64,000 nt of DNA from RBG-16-66-20 sp052386675 (GTDB taxonomy: Bacteria > Pseudomonadota > Gammaproteobacteria > Burkholderiales > SG8-39). The notes under the pieces are model-generated. The model made no database searches. It saw only the letters and a list, made by a program, of their open reading frames with translations, and was not told where the DNA came from. The position numbers and the translations under genes are program-made. Below, piece after piece: positions 25,358 to 33,659 of this stretch. The stretch lies in contig JBQTJX010000009.1 in the NCBI GenBank assembly GCA_052386675.1, positions 55,170 through 119,169 on the forward strand. Direction: 5' to 3'. Within the stretch, counting starts at the first letter, position 1; every line of letters starts with the position of its first letter.

Positions 25358-25968
25358 TTCACAAGTCCTTCGGCCTTCAGTGCCTCCTGCACCTTCGGCC
25401 GCGCCGCGACTCGCTTGTGGTAGTCGACGATCGTCGGCCACTTCGCGAGGTCGAACTTCGAGGGCGCCGCCCAGTTCAGGATGGTGAACAGGTAAGCATC
25501 GGCCACGGTGAATGCATCGCCCATGAGATAAGGCTTTCCCTCGAGTTGCCTGGCGACCCAGTCCAGGCGCACGCCCAGCCGGTCGGTCACCGCCTGGCGC
25601 CAGCCGTCGTTCATGGCCGGGTTGAAGAAATTGCCCATGCCCTTGTGTATCTCGGAGGTGATGAAACTGAGCATTTCGGCCATCTTCAGGCGCGCCTTGT
25701 CGCCGGTGGCGGGCGCGAGGCCCGAGCCGGGCTTCTGGTCGGCGATGTACTGCAGGATCACCGGGCATTCGGTGAGCACGCCCTCGGGGGTCTCCAGCGC
25801 CGGCACGTAGCCCTTGGCGTTGACCTGGCGGTAGTCGGCGCCGGAGACCTCGCCTTCCACCTTCTTGGCCTTCAGGTCCACCTTCTGCAGTTCCACCGGG
25901 ATGCCGGCCTCGCGCAGCGCGATGTGGGGAGCCAGGGAGCAGGCGCCGGGGGAGTAAAAGAGTTTCAT
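25354..25968 (-). CDS. gstA: Beta-class glutathione S-transferase
   Basis: A 204-residue glutathione transferase with the beta-class N terminus MKLFYSPGACSLAPHI, Cys10 being the catalytic cysteine of that class. The glutathione-binding GYVPALETP and TECPVILQYIAD segments and the C-terminal FTVADAYLF N-capping region follow. The ATG at 25968 overlaps the MarR stop (ATGA), and the stop overlaps the dioxygenase start, so all three genes are translationally linked. It conjugates glutathione to electrophiles or acts as a peroxidase or isomerase in aromatic degradation. Cytoplasmic. Control by the MarR protein is likely. Confidence 0.96.
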   Translation of the reverse strand: MKLFYSPGACSLAPHIALREAGIPVELQKVDLKAKKVEGEVSGADYRQVNAKGYVPALETPEGVLTECPVILQYIADQKPGSGLAPATGDKARLKMAEMLSFITSEIHKGMGNFFNPAMNDGWRQAVTDRLGVRLDWVARQLEGKPYLMGDAFTVADAYLFTILNWAAPSKFDLAKWPTIVDYHKRVAARPKVQEALKAEGLVK

Positions 25969-26438
25969 GCGGTTTCCTTTTCGTTTTGCCTCAGGGAAGA
26001 AATCATGCGTTGCAGCGATTCGGCCAGCATCCCGGCCTCGCGCACGCTGAGGTGCGCGCCGAAGAGCTGGTCGATCTGCCCGCGGTAGACGGCCCACATC
26101 CGGGCGCGCAGCGCGCGGCCCCTGGCGGTAATGACGCACATCGTGCCGCGGCCGTCCTGCGGGCAGTCGGCGCGCGTTACCAGGCCCGCCTTCTCCAGCC
26201 GGTCGGCGAGCCGGGTGACGTTGCTGCGGGAGAACACCGCCCGGCGGGCGATACCGGCCATGCGCAGGCGCCCTTCGGGCGCGTTCTCCAGCACCCAGAG
26301 CACGTCGTACCAGTCCAGCGAGGGCAGGTCCGCGGCAGCCAGCGCCGTTTCAATGCGCTCGGTGATGAGGGCATGGGCGACGACGAAGCGCGCGTAGGCG
26401 TGCTGGCGGGGGTCGGGGGTGGCGGGCGCGGCAGTCAT
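25965..26438 (-). CDS. MarR-family transcriptional regulator
   Basis: A 157-residue winged-helix regulator. The MarR core is clear: LDWYDVLWVLENAPEGRLRMAGIA, recognition helix RRAVFSRSNVTRLADRLE, then the wing GLVTRADCPQDGRGTMCVIT. The ATG at 26438 is preferred over an upstream in-frame start because a palindrome typical of MarR operators covers it and conserved sequence starts here. Two Cys flank the wing (ADCPQDGRGTMC), which could make it redox- or electrophile-responsive. It heads the GST-dioxygenase operon and probably represses it until an aromatic ligand binds. Confidence 0.93.
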   Translation of the reverse strand: MTAAPATPDPRQHAYARFVVAHALITERIETALAAADLPSLDWYDVLWVLENAPEGRLRMAGIARRAVFSRSNVTRLADRLEKAGLVTRADCPQDGRGTMCVITARGRALRARMWAVYRGQIDQLFGAHLSVREAGMLAESLQRMISSLRQNEKETA

Positions 26439-26460
26439 ATAGTTGCGAACGCAATTATAT
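26437..26460. promoter_or_regulatory. Probable MarR operator over the marR start codon
   Basis: ATATAGTTGCG-AA-CGCAATTATAT is a 24-bp inverted repeat with one mismatch per half. It lies across the MarR start codon and just upstream of it. Length and AT-rich TTGCG/CGCAA arms are typical of MarR-family operators, implying autorepression of the marR-gstA-dioxygenase operon. Confidence 0.65.
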
Positions 26461-26499
26461 GCCTTGATGATTGCATATGCAACCATCGCTTCGTCGCGG

Positions 26500-27078
26500 T
26501 CAACGCGCGTCGATCCGCGTTCCCGCGAACAGAGGCGCCGGCACGCCGGGCGCGACCGCCGGTATCGAATCCGCCGCATCCCAGGCTTCCAGCAGGAAAT
26601 GCCGGCCCGCGCCCAGGACGGGGACGAGCAGCGACGCCCAGCGGCAGCCGTTCGAATGCGCGAGGGCGGGCAGGCGATCCTGGACCATGGATGCCACCGC
26701 CGCATCGTCGGCGGATTCCAGGGCGGAGAGCCGCACCGCGCCCGGCGCTCGCGTGCCGTGGCCGTCGCGCAGCACTTCGACGAGGATCGCGGCCGTCACG
26801 TCGCGCCGATGCGTGACCATCTCCCGTGTCAGCGGGTCCTGCCTGGTTTTCAGCTGCCCGGGGGTCGGGTCGAGGAAGGTGCGCGCGTCCTCGGTGCCGA
26901 AGAGCGCGAGGTAGCGGCCGGAACCGTCCAGCGCCGCGTAGTGCGCCGCCCAGGCGTAGCCCGTGCGCGCGAGCTTCTCCGGGATGTGCATCCCATGGAA
27001 CCAGTCAAGGTACCGGGCACGCTCATCGGGGCGCGCCCCGTCGAGCGAATAGCAGATGGTCCAGACGGACGCGGCCAT
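26500..27078 (-). CDS. Uncharacterised protein with dimeric alpha/beta-barrel-like N terminus
   Basis: A 192-residue protein I cannot assign. The N-terminal part (VWTICYSL, then RYLDWFHGMHIPEKLARTGYAW, then ALFGTEDARTFLD) follows the beta-helix-beta plan of EthD- or DUF4286-like ferredoxin-fold domains. The C-terminal half contains a second strand-like set ending HFLLEAWDAADSIP, possibly a second barrel half. It has no signal peptide. It starts seven bases after the stop of the D-aminoacylase and ends 61 bp before marR, so it belongs with the former. A role in handling a substrate of that operon is possible but unproven. Confidence 0.6.
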   Translation of the reverse strand: MAASVWTICYSLDGARPDERARYLDWFHGMHIPEKLARTGYAWAAHYAALDGSGRYLALFGTEDARTFLDPTPGQLKTRQDPLTREMVTHRRDVTAAILVEVLRDGHGTRAPGAVRLSALESADDAAVASMVQDRLPALAHSNGCRWASLLVPVLGAGRHFLLEAWDAADSIPAVAPGVPAPLFAGTRIDAR

Positions 27079-27085
27079 GGTTGTC

Positions 27086-28537
27086 CTAGTTGCCCGCGAC
27101 CCGGCGCAGCACCCGCCCGGGACGCTCGCCGGTAGGCTTGCCCTCGCGCCAGGTGAGGCGCCCGTTGACGACTACCGCCTCGATGCCCTTCGCCGGCTGG
27201 ATCGGGCGCGCGAAGGTGGCCGCCTCGTCCACCGTGCCGGCGTCGAACACGCACAGGTCGGCGAAATTGCCCGCTTTCACAACTCCGCGCCCCTCGAGGC
27301 CGAAGGTCTTCGCGGTGAGGCCGGTCATCTTGTAGACCGCCGTTTCCAGCGGGAACAGCCCAAGGCCGCGCGAGTAGTGGCCCAGCACGCGCGGGAAGGT
27401 TCCCCACAGGCGCGGATGCGGCGCGGCGTCGTGCGGCAGGCCGTCGGAACCCACCATCGAGTGCTCGAAGGCGAGCACGCGCTGCACGTCGTTCTCGTCC
27501 ATGGAGAAGTAGATTGCGCCGGCGGGAAGCAGCTTCTGCACCGCGGCTTCCTTGGCGAGCCCCATCTTTGCCGCTGCCTCGTCCAGGTCCATGCCGTTGA
27601 ACTCGGGGTGGGGCCTGGACCAGGTGATGAGCACCTTCATCGCCACCCAGGTGCGGCTCCAGGACAGGATGGTGGAGGAGGCGCAGTACGGATAGCAATC
27701 CAGGCCGATGGCCTGTTCCTTCATCCGTTCGGCGATGAAGGGCAGGGTCTCCTTCATGCGGCCGAAGTTGGGCGACCCGGCCACCTTGTGGTGCGACACC
27801 ACCACCGGGACGCCCAGCGCCTTGCCGATGCGGAAGGTCTCCTCGAGCGAGTCCATGACGCGGTCGCTTTCGTCGCGCATGTGGGTGCAGTACAGCGCCT
27901 TGCGCGCGCTCAAGGGGCGACAGACTTCGATCACTTCCTCGGTGGGCGCCGAATTGGCAGGTTCGTAGTACAGGCCCGTGGAGCAGCCGATGGCGCCCGC
28001 TTCCAGCGCCTCGGCGACCATGGACTGCATGCGCGCGATCTCCGCCGCGTTCGCCGGCCGGTCGAGCGCGTCCATGGTGCCCACGCGCAGGGTGCTGTGC
28101 CCCACCAGCAGCGCGGCGTTGGTCGCCGCCGGCTTCGCCTCCAGGTCCTCGACGAAGGCGCGGAACGTCGGATAGCGGTAGGCCGCGCCGTCGCCGATCA
28201 GGTCCAGCGGCGGCGGCGCCACGCGCCCGCCCAGCACCAGCGGCGCGAGCGACACGCCGCAGTTGCCCGCCACCACCGTGGTGACGCCCTGGCTCGCCTT
28301 GGGCGCCATCTCCGGCGCCGAGAGCAGCAGCCGGTCGTCGTGGGTGTGGGCGTCGATGAAGCCGGGGGCGACGACCTTGCCGGCGGCGTCTATGTCGCGC
28401 TCCGCGCGCGCCCCGGAGAGGTCACCGACTGCGGCGATGCGTTCGCCGCGCACGCCGACATCGGCGCGAAAGCGCGGCGCGCGCGTGCCGTCGATGACGG
28501 TGCCGCCGCGGATGACGAGGTCGAAGGCCTGTGCCAT
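27086..28537 (-). CDS. N-acyl-D-amino-acid deacylase (D-aminoacylase family)
   Basis: A 483-residue amidohydrolase of the D-aminoacylase family. Metal-ligand motifs are visible: FIDAHTHDD near residue 61, NCGVS near 92, ALYCTHMRDES near 208 and VVVSHHKVAG near 240, and MVGSDGLPHDA near 355. The ATG at 28537 is the one that places the IRGGTVIDG strand at the N terminus; upstream codons in frame are unrelated. It would remove acyl groups from D-amino acids, or act on related ureido or imide substrates. It is followed after seven bases by an unassigned protein in an apparent operon. Confidence 0.9.
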   Translation of the reverse strand: MAQAFDLVIRGGTVIDGTRAPRFRADVGVRGERIAAVGDLSGARAERDIDAAGKVVAPGFIDAHTHDDRLLLSAPEMAPKASQGVTTVVAGNCGVSLAPLVLGGRVAPPPLDLIGDGAAYRYPTFRAFVEDLEAKPAATNAALLVGHSTLRVGTMDALDRPANAAEIARMQSMVAEALEAGAIGCSTGLYYEPANSAPTEEVIEVCRPLSARKALYCTHMRDESDRVMDSLEETFRIGKALGVPVVVSHHKVAGSPNFGRMKETLPFIAERMKEQAIGLDCYPYCASSTILSWSRTWVAMKVLITWSRPHPEFNGMDLDEAAAKMGLAKEAAVQKLLPAGAIYFSMDENDVQRVLAFEHSMVGSDGLPHDAAPHPRLWGTFPRVLGHYSRGLGLFPLETAVYKMTGLTAKTFGLEGRGVVKAGNFADLCVFDAGTVDEAATFARPIQPAKGIEAVVVNGRLTWREGKPTGERPGRVLRRVAGN

Positions 28538-28580
28538 CCGGCGATGGTACGGCATCGCCGGGCCGGGACCTGCGGCGGCG

Positions 28581-29177
28581 CTAGCGCTCGACGCGCAGCA
28601 GGCGGGCGCCGTCCGGATGGGGGCGCAGGGCAAAGCCCCGCCGCCGGGCCAGCGCAATCATCGCCGCGTTGTCATGCAGCACGTCCCCGTGCAGGCGGGC
28701 GATGCCGCTCGCCGCCGCGTGGCCAAGGAGCTTGTCGAACAGCCAGGCGCCGATGCCGCGCCGCTGCCAGTCGTCGGCCACTGCAACGGCGAACTCCGCC
28801 ACGCCCGGGCGGTCGAGAGTCGGCGCGTAGCGCGCCTCGCCCACCAGGCGCTCCCGGCCCTGCCCGGGCAGGACGGCGACAAAGGCCATGCGCTCGGCAT
28901 GGTCCAGGTCCGTCATCCGCGCCAGCAACCCGGGCGAGAGCTCGCGCAGGCCGTTCTGGAACCGCTGGTAGCGGGAGGCCGGCGAGAGCGCGCGCACGAA
29001 GTCCTGCAGCCGCTCGGCGTCGCCCGGGACGAGCGGTCGCAGCAGCAGCGGCCGGCCATCGGGCAACACGCGCAGTTCGACCGACTCGGCCGGAAAGCCT
29101 GGCGCGAGCACTGGATTGACCGGCGCCAGCGCTGGCAAGGCCGGCGCCAGCGCCGGATCTGCGAGCGGCTCAATCAT
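28581..29177 (-). CDS. GNAT-family N-acetyltransferase
   Basis: A 198-residue acetyltransferase with a proline/alanine-rich N terminus (repeated LAP) and then a GNAT core: LRPLVPGDAERLQDF, YQRFQNGLRELSPGLLA, FAVAVADDWQRRGIGAWL (the acetyl-CoA binding Q/RxxGxG/A loop) and ALARRRGFALRP. This is the PatZ-like stand-alone GNAT type. The ATG at 29177 overlaps the end of the DUF2917 gene by eight bases. The substrate is unknown; protein lysine acetylation is one possibility. It forms a two-gene unit with the DUF2917 protein. Confidence 0.87.
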   Translation of the reverse strand: MIEPLADPALAPALPALAPVNPVLAPGFPAESVELRVLPDGRPLLLRPLVPGDAERLQDFVRALSPASRYQRFQNGLRELSPGLLARMTDLDHAERMAFVAVLPGQGRERLVGEARYAPTLDRPGVAEFAVAVADDWQRRGIGAWLFDKLLGHAAASGIARLHGDVLHDNAAMIALARRRGFALRPHPDGARLLRVER

Positions 29178-29421
29178 GGCCGACGCCCCCGCCGGTGGCG
29201 ACCAGTTGCGCCTCGCCGTCGAGCGCCGCGACGACGGCCAGCCCGGTCCGGTCGAGGACGAAGGTCTCGCCCGCCGAGAGCACGACGTCGCGGGGGTCGC
29301 CGTCCTGCGTGATCCAGACATGGCCGCTCGCGACGGCGATCCGACGGCCGGGTTGGTCCTGGAACCGCAGCGGCGTAGCCGTCCGGACCGGGATCGTGGC
29401 ACTGAGGTGGCTGAGATCCAT
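29170..29421 (-). CDS. DUF2917 cupin-like small protein
   Basis: An 83-residue beta-rich protein with the DUF2917 core: a GRRIAVASGHVWITQDGDPRD strand pair, then VLSAGETFVL and GLAVVAAL. Such proteins resemble small cupins and have no known role. The ATG at 29421 follows AAGGAG at a good distance. It is divergent from a LysR regulator (97 bp between starts), so it is probably regulated by it, and it is coupled to the acetyltransferase gene. Confidence 0.82.
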   Translation of the reverse strand: MDLSHLSATIPVRTATPLRFQDQPGRRIAVASGHVWITQDGDPRDVVLSAGETFVLDRTGLAVVAALDGEAQLVATGGGVGHD

Positions 29422-29447
29422 GGGGACTCCTTGACAGATGTTTCAGA

Positions 29448-29512
29448 CGCATGCATTTTTCGCTTGTCGCCTCTCTTCAACAAACGGTATTTGCGAATAG
29501 CACGCATGCGTG
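29448..29512. promoter_or_regulatory. Two ACGCATGC motifs in the LysR divergon
   Basis: ACGCATGC occurs at 29448 and again at 29502, 54 bp apart. The second lies inside the perfect 12-bp palindrome CACGCATGCGTG (29501-29512), directly before the LysR start. Paired sites at this spacing between divergent genes suit a LysR-type regulator that binds as a tetramer. Confidence 0.4.
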
Positions 29513-29518
29513 GAAGGA

Positions 29519-30436
29519 ATGTATAGCCGGCACTGGCAGCTGCCCCCGCTCGAGCTGCTGCTGGCCTTCGAGGCTTCGGCGCGCCACCTGTCGTTTACCC
29601 GGGCGGCGGAGGAGCTGTTCCTGACCCAGTCGGCGGTCAGCCGCCAGATCCAGGCGCTGGAGGCGAGCATGGGCGGGAAGCTCTTCGAGCGCCGTACCCG
29701 GGCCCTGCTGCTCACCGAGCGCGGCCAGCGCTTCCACCGGACGGTGCAGGCGGTGCTGGGTGAACTGGACGAGGCGACGCAGATGATGCGCGGGGAGGTG
29801 CCTGCGCGCACGGTGACCGTGACCACCATGCCGGGCTTTGCATCGCTGTGGCTGATCCCGCGCCTGAACGGCTACGTGCAGGCGAATCCGGGCGTGGACG
29901 TGCGCATCTCCGCCTCCAGCGAGATCGTCAACCTGGAGCGCGCGGGCATGGACCTGGCGGTGCGCTACGGCGCCACCAGCGAGATGGGCGATGCGCCCCT
30001 GCTGTTCGGGGAGTCCGTGATTCCGGTGTGCAGCCCGGCGCTGGCCGCGGACCCGAAGCGCCCGCTAAGGCGGCCGGAGGACCTGCGCCACCACGTGCTG
30101 CTCAACCTGGACAACGCGCAATGGGCCTGGCTGGACTGGGACATCTGGCTGAACGCGCATGGCGCGCACGAGGTGAAGCCCGCCGGCACGCTGCAGTTCA
30201 GCCAGTACGACCAGCTGATCCAGGCCGCCGCCGGCGGGCAGGGCGTGGCGCTGGGCCGCCTGCCGCTGGTGCGGCGCATGCTGCGCGACAAGCTGCTGGT
30301 GGCGCCGTTCAAGCGCTCGGTGCCGTCCTCGCGCGGCTATTTCCTGGTGCGCTCGACGCGCACCGGCCGCAACCGGGACGTGGCGGCGTTCGCCGACTGG
30401 CTGCTCGCGGAAACGCGCCGCGACGCCGAGGGCTAG
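29519..30436 (+). CDS. LysR-family regulator (GcvA-like)
   Basis: A 305-residue LysR regulator. The helix-turn-helix reads LSFTRAAEELFLTQSAVSRQIQALE in its usual place, and the ligand domain contains SLWLIPRLNGYVQANPGVDV and DLAVRYG, which point to the GcvA subgroup. I chose ATG 29519; a GTG nine bases upstream is possible, and GGAAGGA touches the ATG at unusually short spacing, so the start is uncertain. It is divergent from the DUF2917-acetyltransferase pair and convergent with the D-threonine-aldolase-like gene (four-base gap). Target genes are probably the divergent pair. Confidence 0.93.
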   Translation: MYSRHWQLPPLELLLAFEASARHLSFTRAAEELFLTQSAVSRQIQALEASMGGKLFERRTRALLLTERGQRFHRTVQAVLGELDEATQMMRGEVPARTVTVTTMPGFASLWLIPRLNGYVQANPGVDVRISASSEIVNLERAGMDLAVRYGATSEMGDAPLLFGESVIPVCSPALAADPKRPLRRPEDLRHHVLLNLDNAQWAWLDWDIWLNAHGAHEVKPAGTLQFSQYDQLIQAAAGGQGVALGRLPLVRRMLRDKLLVAPFKRSVPSSRGYFLVRSTRTGRNRDVAAFADWLLAETRRDAEG

Positions 30437-30440
30437 GCGC

Positions 30441-31547
30441 CTACCAGCCCCGGAAGCGATTCCACGTCGCGCGCAGTTCGCGCGAACCGTCCACGACGTG
30501 GTAGCGCTCATGCTGCGCGCCGGTGGCGCAGGCGTGGTTGGGCAGGATGCGCAGGCGCGTGCCCACCGCGAGCGCAGGCGTCGGCGAGGCATCGCGCATC
30601 GCCACCACGCCGTGCTCCTGGTTGGTTTCGGTGACGACAAGACCCGGGATCGGCGCGCCGTCCGCATCGCAGACCACGCCGTAGCCCTGGTCCACGCGCT
30701 GGCGCGCGGTGCCGCGGTCGCGCGACAGCGCCATCCAGCCGGCGTCCACCAGTATCCAGCCCTTGTCGGCGCGATGGCCGATCACGGTGGCCAGCACCGA
30801 GAGGGCAATGTCTTGCTGGCGGCAAACGTCGATGCCCGCCATCACCAGGTCGAAGAACACGAACACGCCGGCGCGGACTTCGGTGGCGCCATCGAGTTTG
30901 CGGGCGAAATGCGCGGTGGGCGTGGAGCCGATGCTCACCACCGGCGCGGCGAATCCGGCGCGCCGCAGCGCCTGCGCGGCGGCCACGGCGGCGGCGCGTT
31001 CCTGCTCCGCAATGGCTTCGATCTCTGCGGTGCTTGCGCTGTTGTAGGAGCCGCCGGCGTGGGTGAGCACGCCTGCCGCCGTGCAACCCGTGTTCTCCAG
31101 TGCTCGCGCGATGGCGACCAGTTTCTTCTCATCGTCGGGCTTCACGCCGGCGCGATGGCCATCGGTGTCGATCTCGATCAGGACAGGGAATCCGCTTATT
31201 CCCTGCGTTGCTTCCACGCTGTCCACCAGCAGCGTGAGCTTCGCACCGCGGCGCGCGAGCGCCTGCGCGCGCGCCAGCTTGTGGCGCTCGAACCCCACCG
31301 CATAGAGGATGTCGCGGTAGCCGGCCTCGAAGAACTGCTCGGCCTCCTTCAGCGTGGAGACGGTGATGGGCGCTTTCGTGCCGTCCAGAACCAGCGCCGC
31401 GACCTCGGCGCATTTCGCGGTCTTCACGTGCAGGCGCAGCGGCACGCCCAGGGCGGCGAGGCGCGTCTTCAGGCGCGCCGCGTTCTCGGCGACCTTGGCG
31501 CGGTCAAGGACGAGGCAAGGGGTATCGAGGTCCTCGAGCGTGGGCAT
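30441..31547 (-). CDS. D-threonine aldolase / D-serine dehydratase-like PLP enzyme
   Basis: A 368-residue fold-III PLP enzyme of the DSD1/D-threonine aldolase family. The PLP lysine is in LHVKTAKC (Lys42). The metal-binding pair sits in LPNHACAT (His338, Cys340), and HAGGSYN and SIGSTPT match the phosphate-binding part. Family members cleave D-3-hydroxyamino acids, or dehydrate D-serine, with a divalent metal. The ATG at 31547 is two bases after the HAD gene stop; the longer frame crosses that gene and is rejected. It is last in a five-gene leftward operon, so its substrate probably comes from the same pathway. Confidence 0.9.
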   Translation of the reverse strand: MPTLEDLDTPCLVLDRAKVAENAARLKTRLAALGVPLRLHVKTAKCAEVAALVLDGTKAPITVSTLKEAEQFFEAGYRDILYAVGFERHKLARAQALARRGAKLTLLVDSVEATQGISGFPVLIEIDTDGHRAGVKPDDEKKLVAIARALENTGCTAAGVLTHAGGSYNSASTAEIEAIAEQERAAAVAAAQALRRAGFAAPVVSIGSTPTAHFARKLDGATEVRAGVFVFFDLVMAGIDVCRQQDIALSVLATVIGHRADKGWILVDAGWMALSRDRGTARQRVDQGYGVVCDADGAPIPGLVVTETNQEHGVVAMRDASPTPALAVGTRLRILPNHACATGAQHERYHVVDGSRELRATWNRFRGW

Positions 31548-31549
31548 CG

Positions 31550-32173
31550 TCAGTCCTGGAGGAAGGGCAGCAATTCGCGCAGCGTGCGCCGCTCGGCGAA
31601 GGGTTCCGGCGCCTGTGGCGGCCTGGCGATGCCGGCGCGGTTGTGCCAGAAGGTCTGCATCCCCACGGCGGCGGTGCCGATGAGGTCGAAGCCGGAGCCG
31701 GCGACGAAGGTCACGCGCTCGGGCGGCAGTGCGAGTTCGGTCAAGGCGAGACGGTAGGGGACGGGATTGGGCTTGTAGAACCCGGCGCGCTCCGAGGTCA
31801 CGATCACTTCGAATGGAACACCCACTGCCGCTGCCGCGCGGCGACCCAGCCGTTCGGAACAATTGGTCACGACGCCGAGCCGGTACCGCTGCGCCAGCGC
31901 ACCGAGGAACTCGCGCGCGTCGTCCCAGGGCTGGAGGTCATCCCAGGCGGATTCCAGCACGTCCGCATGCGTGGCGGGAAGCCCGGTCGACTCGGCCGCC
32001 TCGCGCACCAGCGTTTCGTAGGGGCGGTAGGCGCCGCAGCCGTAGGTGAGATCCAGGTAAGCGGCGCGCCAGCGCCGGCCGGCGTCGCGGCTGCCGGCGG
32101 CACGGTCCCACACGCTCCAGGAATCCAGCAGCGCGGTGAGGAGATCGAATAGAACTGCTTGCCGCGCCGCCAT
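31550..32173 (-). CDS. HAD hydrolase, haloacid dehalogenase type II-like
   Basis: A 207-residue HAD protein. Motif I is FDLLTALLDSW: the nucleophile Asp is followed at +2 by Leu, not the Asp of HAD phosphatases, as in L-2-haloacid dehalogenases where this position is also not Asp. Motif II VVTNCSERLG, the Lys in AGFYKPNP and motif IV FVAGSGFDLIGT complete the set. It may therefore remove halide rather than phosphate. It starts seven bases after the flavoprotein stop and ends two bases before the next start. A dehalogenase in this catabolic operon would be consistent with the dehalogenase-like gene at 5681, but the two loci are not linked. Confidence 0.83.
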   Translation of the reverse strand: MAARQAVLFDLLTALLDSWSVWDRAAGSRDAGRRWRAAYLDLTYGCGAYRPYETLVREAAESTGLPATHADVLESAWDDLQPWDDAREFLGALAQRYRLGVVTNCSERLGRRAAAAVGVPFEVIVTSERAGFYKPNPVPYRLALTELALPPERVTFVAGSGFDLIGTAAVGMQTFWHNRAGIARPPQAPEPFAERRTLRELLPFLQD

Positions 32174-32180
32174 GGCGCGA

Positions 32181-33659
32181 TTATGCCGCCGCCGCCGCTC
32201 CCGCGCTCCATCCCGCGATGCGCCCGAACACCGCGCCGTTGGTGAGGCCAGTCCCGCCGGGGTAGTTGAACCAGAAGATCCCGCCCACCAGCTCGCCCGC
32301 CGCATACAGGCCCGGAATGGGAGGACCGTCGGAGGACAGCACCTGCGCTTCGGTGTTGATTTTCAGGCCGCCGAAGCTGAAGGTGATGCCGCAGGTCACC
32401 GCGTAGGCCTCGAAGGGCGGGGTATCCAGCGTGTTGGCCCAGTTGGACTTGGGGATCGCCAGGCCCTTCGTGCCACGCCCGTCCTTCACGTTCGGGTTGA
32501 ACGGAATGCTGGTGTCCACCGCGGCGTTGTAGGCCTTGAGTTCGGCCAGCGCCGCGGCCTGGTTGGTGTCCTCCAGCTTCGAGACCAGCTCCTCGAGCGT
32601 GTTCCCGACCCGCTTGGTCACCTGCCGGATCTTGTATTCGTCGCGCAATTGCGCCTTGGTCTTGGCGTCGAACACCTGCCAGGCGAACTGCCCCGGCTGG
32701 CCGAGGATGACGCGGCCGTACTTGGCATAGGTGTAGTTGCGGAAATCGGCGCCCTCGTCGACGAAACGGCGGCCCTCCGCATTGATGTACACGCCCCATG
32801 GATAGGAGTGCTTCTGGAACTGGTCGCCGATGGCGAGGTCGCCGAATTCCGGGGCGTTGCGCTCCCAGGCCACGGCGTGGCAGCCCGACCAGTTGCCGGT
32901 TGGCGCCGCGCCGGCGTCGAGGGCCATGCGGATGCCGTCTCCGGTGTTGAATCGGGTGCCGCGCACCTTGGCCATTTCCCAGCCGGGGCCGAGGTAGCGC
33001 GTGCGCATTTCCGGATTCGACTGGAAGCCGCCGGCGGCGAGCACCACGGCCTTCGCCGAGAGCGTCTTCGTCTTGCCCTTGTGGCGCACCACTACGCCCT
33101 TGACACCGTCATCGTCGGTCACCAGCGAGGTCGCACGCGCCTCGAACCACACCTCGATGCCGTTCTTCTTCGCGATGGTCGTCAGGGACTCCACCAGCCC
33201 CGGTCCACCGCCCACTGCTTCCACCGTCAGCCCGCCCCAGAACTTGAACTTGCCGCCGATGTTGAACGCCTGCCGGCCCCAGGCGGCGGTAAAGCGCACG
33301 CCCTTGCCGCGCATCCAGGCCACGGTGTCGAGACTCCGCTTGACCAGGATCTCGGTGAGGTCCGGGTCGCAGCGGTACTCGGTCACCCGTGCCATGTCGT
33401 CGAGGAACTGGTCCTCGGTGTAGGTGCCGAAGTCGGTGCGCGCGATTTCCTCGGGCGAGAGGTCGGGCATCACCTTCTTCAGGTCCTCGACGCCACTGTA
33501 GGCCACGCGCATCAGGCCCGCGGTGAAGCGTGAGTTGCCGCCGGAGTCCTCCTCCGGGGCCCGCTCCAGGACCAGCACCTTCGCCACCTTCTCCCGCGCC
33601 GCCAGCGCGGCACAGAATGCGGCGTTGCCGGCGCCTACTATTACGACGTCGTAGTGCAT
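32181..33659 (-). CDS. FAD-dependent dehydrogenase of the tricarballylate (TcuA) type
   Basis: A 492-residue flavoprotein. The FAD-binding start is DVVIVGAGNAAFCAALAARE, ERAPEEDSGGNSRFTAG follows, and the C terminus GLYAAGELVGGIF with GGTGLTNGAVFGR is as in the fumarate-reductase/succinate-dehydrogenase superfamily. TcuA oxidises tricarballylate to cis-aconitate; this protein has its length and N-terminal signature. Its start shares one base with the stop of the Bug receptor gene upstream (TGATG). Pairing with a carboxylate receptor fits a tricarboxylate substrate. TcuB and a transporter (TcuC) are absent, so the electron partner is unknown. Confidence 0.85.
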   Translation of the reverse strand: MHYDVVIVGAGNAAFCAALAAREKVAKVLVLERAPEEDSGGNSRFTAGLMRVAYSGVEDLKKVMPDLSPEEIARTDFGTYTEDQFLDDMARVTEYRCDPDLTEILVKRSLDTVAWMRGKGVRFTAAWGRQAFNIGGKFKFWGGLTVEAVGGGPGLVESLTTIAKKNGIEVWFEARATSLVTDDDGVKGVVVRHKGKTKTLSAKAVVLAAGGFQSNPEMRTRYLGPGWEMAKVRGTRFNTGDGIRMALDAGAAPTGNWSGCHAVAWERNAPEFGDLAIGDQFQKHSYPWGVYINAEGRRFVDEGADFRNYTYAKYGRVILGQPGQFAWQVFDAKTKAQLRDEYKIRQVTKRVGNTLEELVSKLEDTNQAAALAELKAYNAAVDTSIPFNPNVKDGRGTKGLAIPKSNWANTLDTPPFEAYAVTCGITFSFGGLKINTEAQVLSSDGPPIPGLYAAGELVGGIFWFNYPGGTGLTNGAVFGRIAGWSAGAAAAA

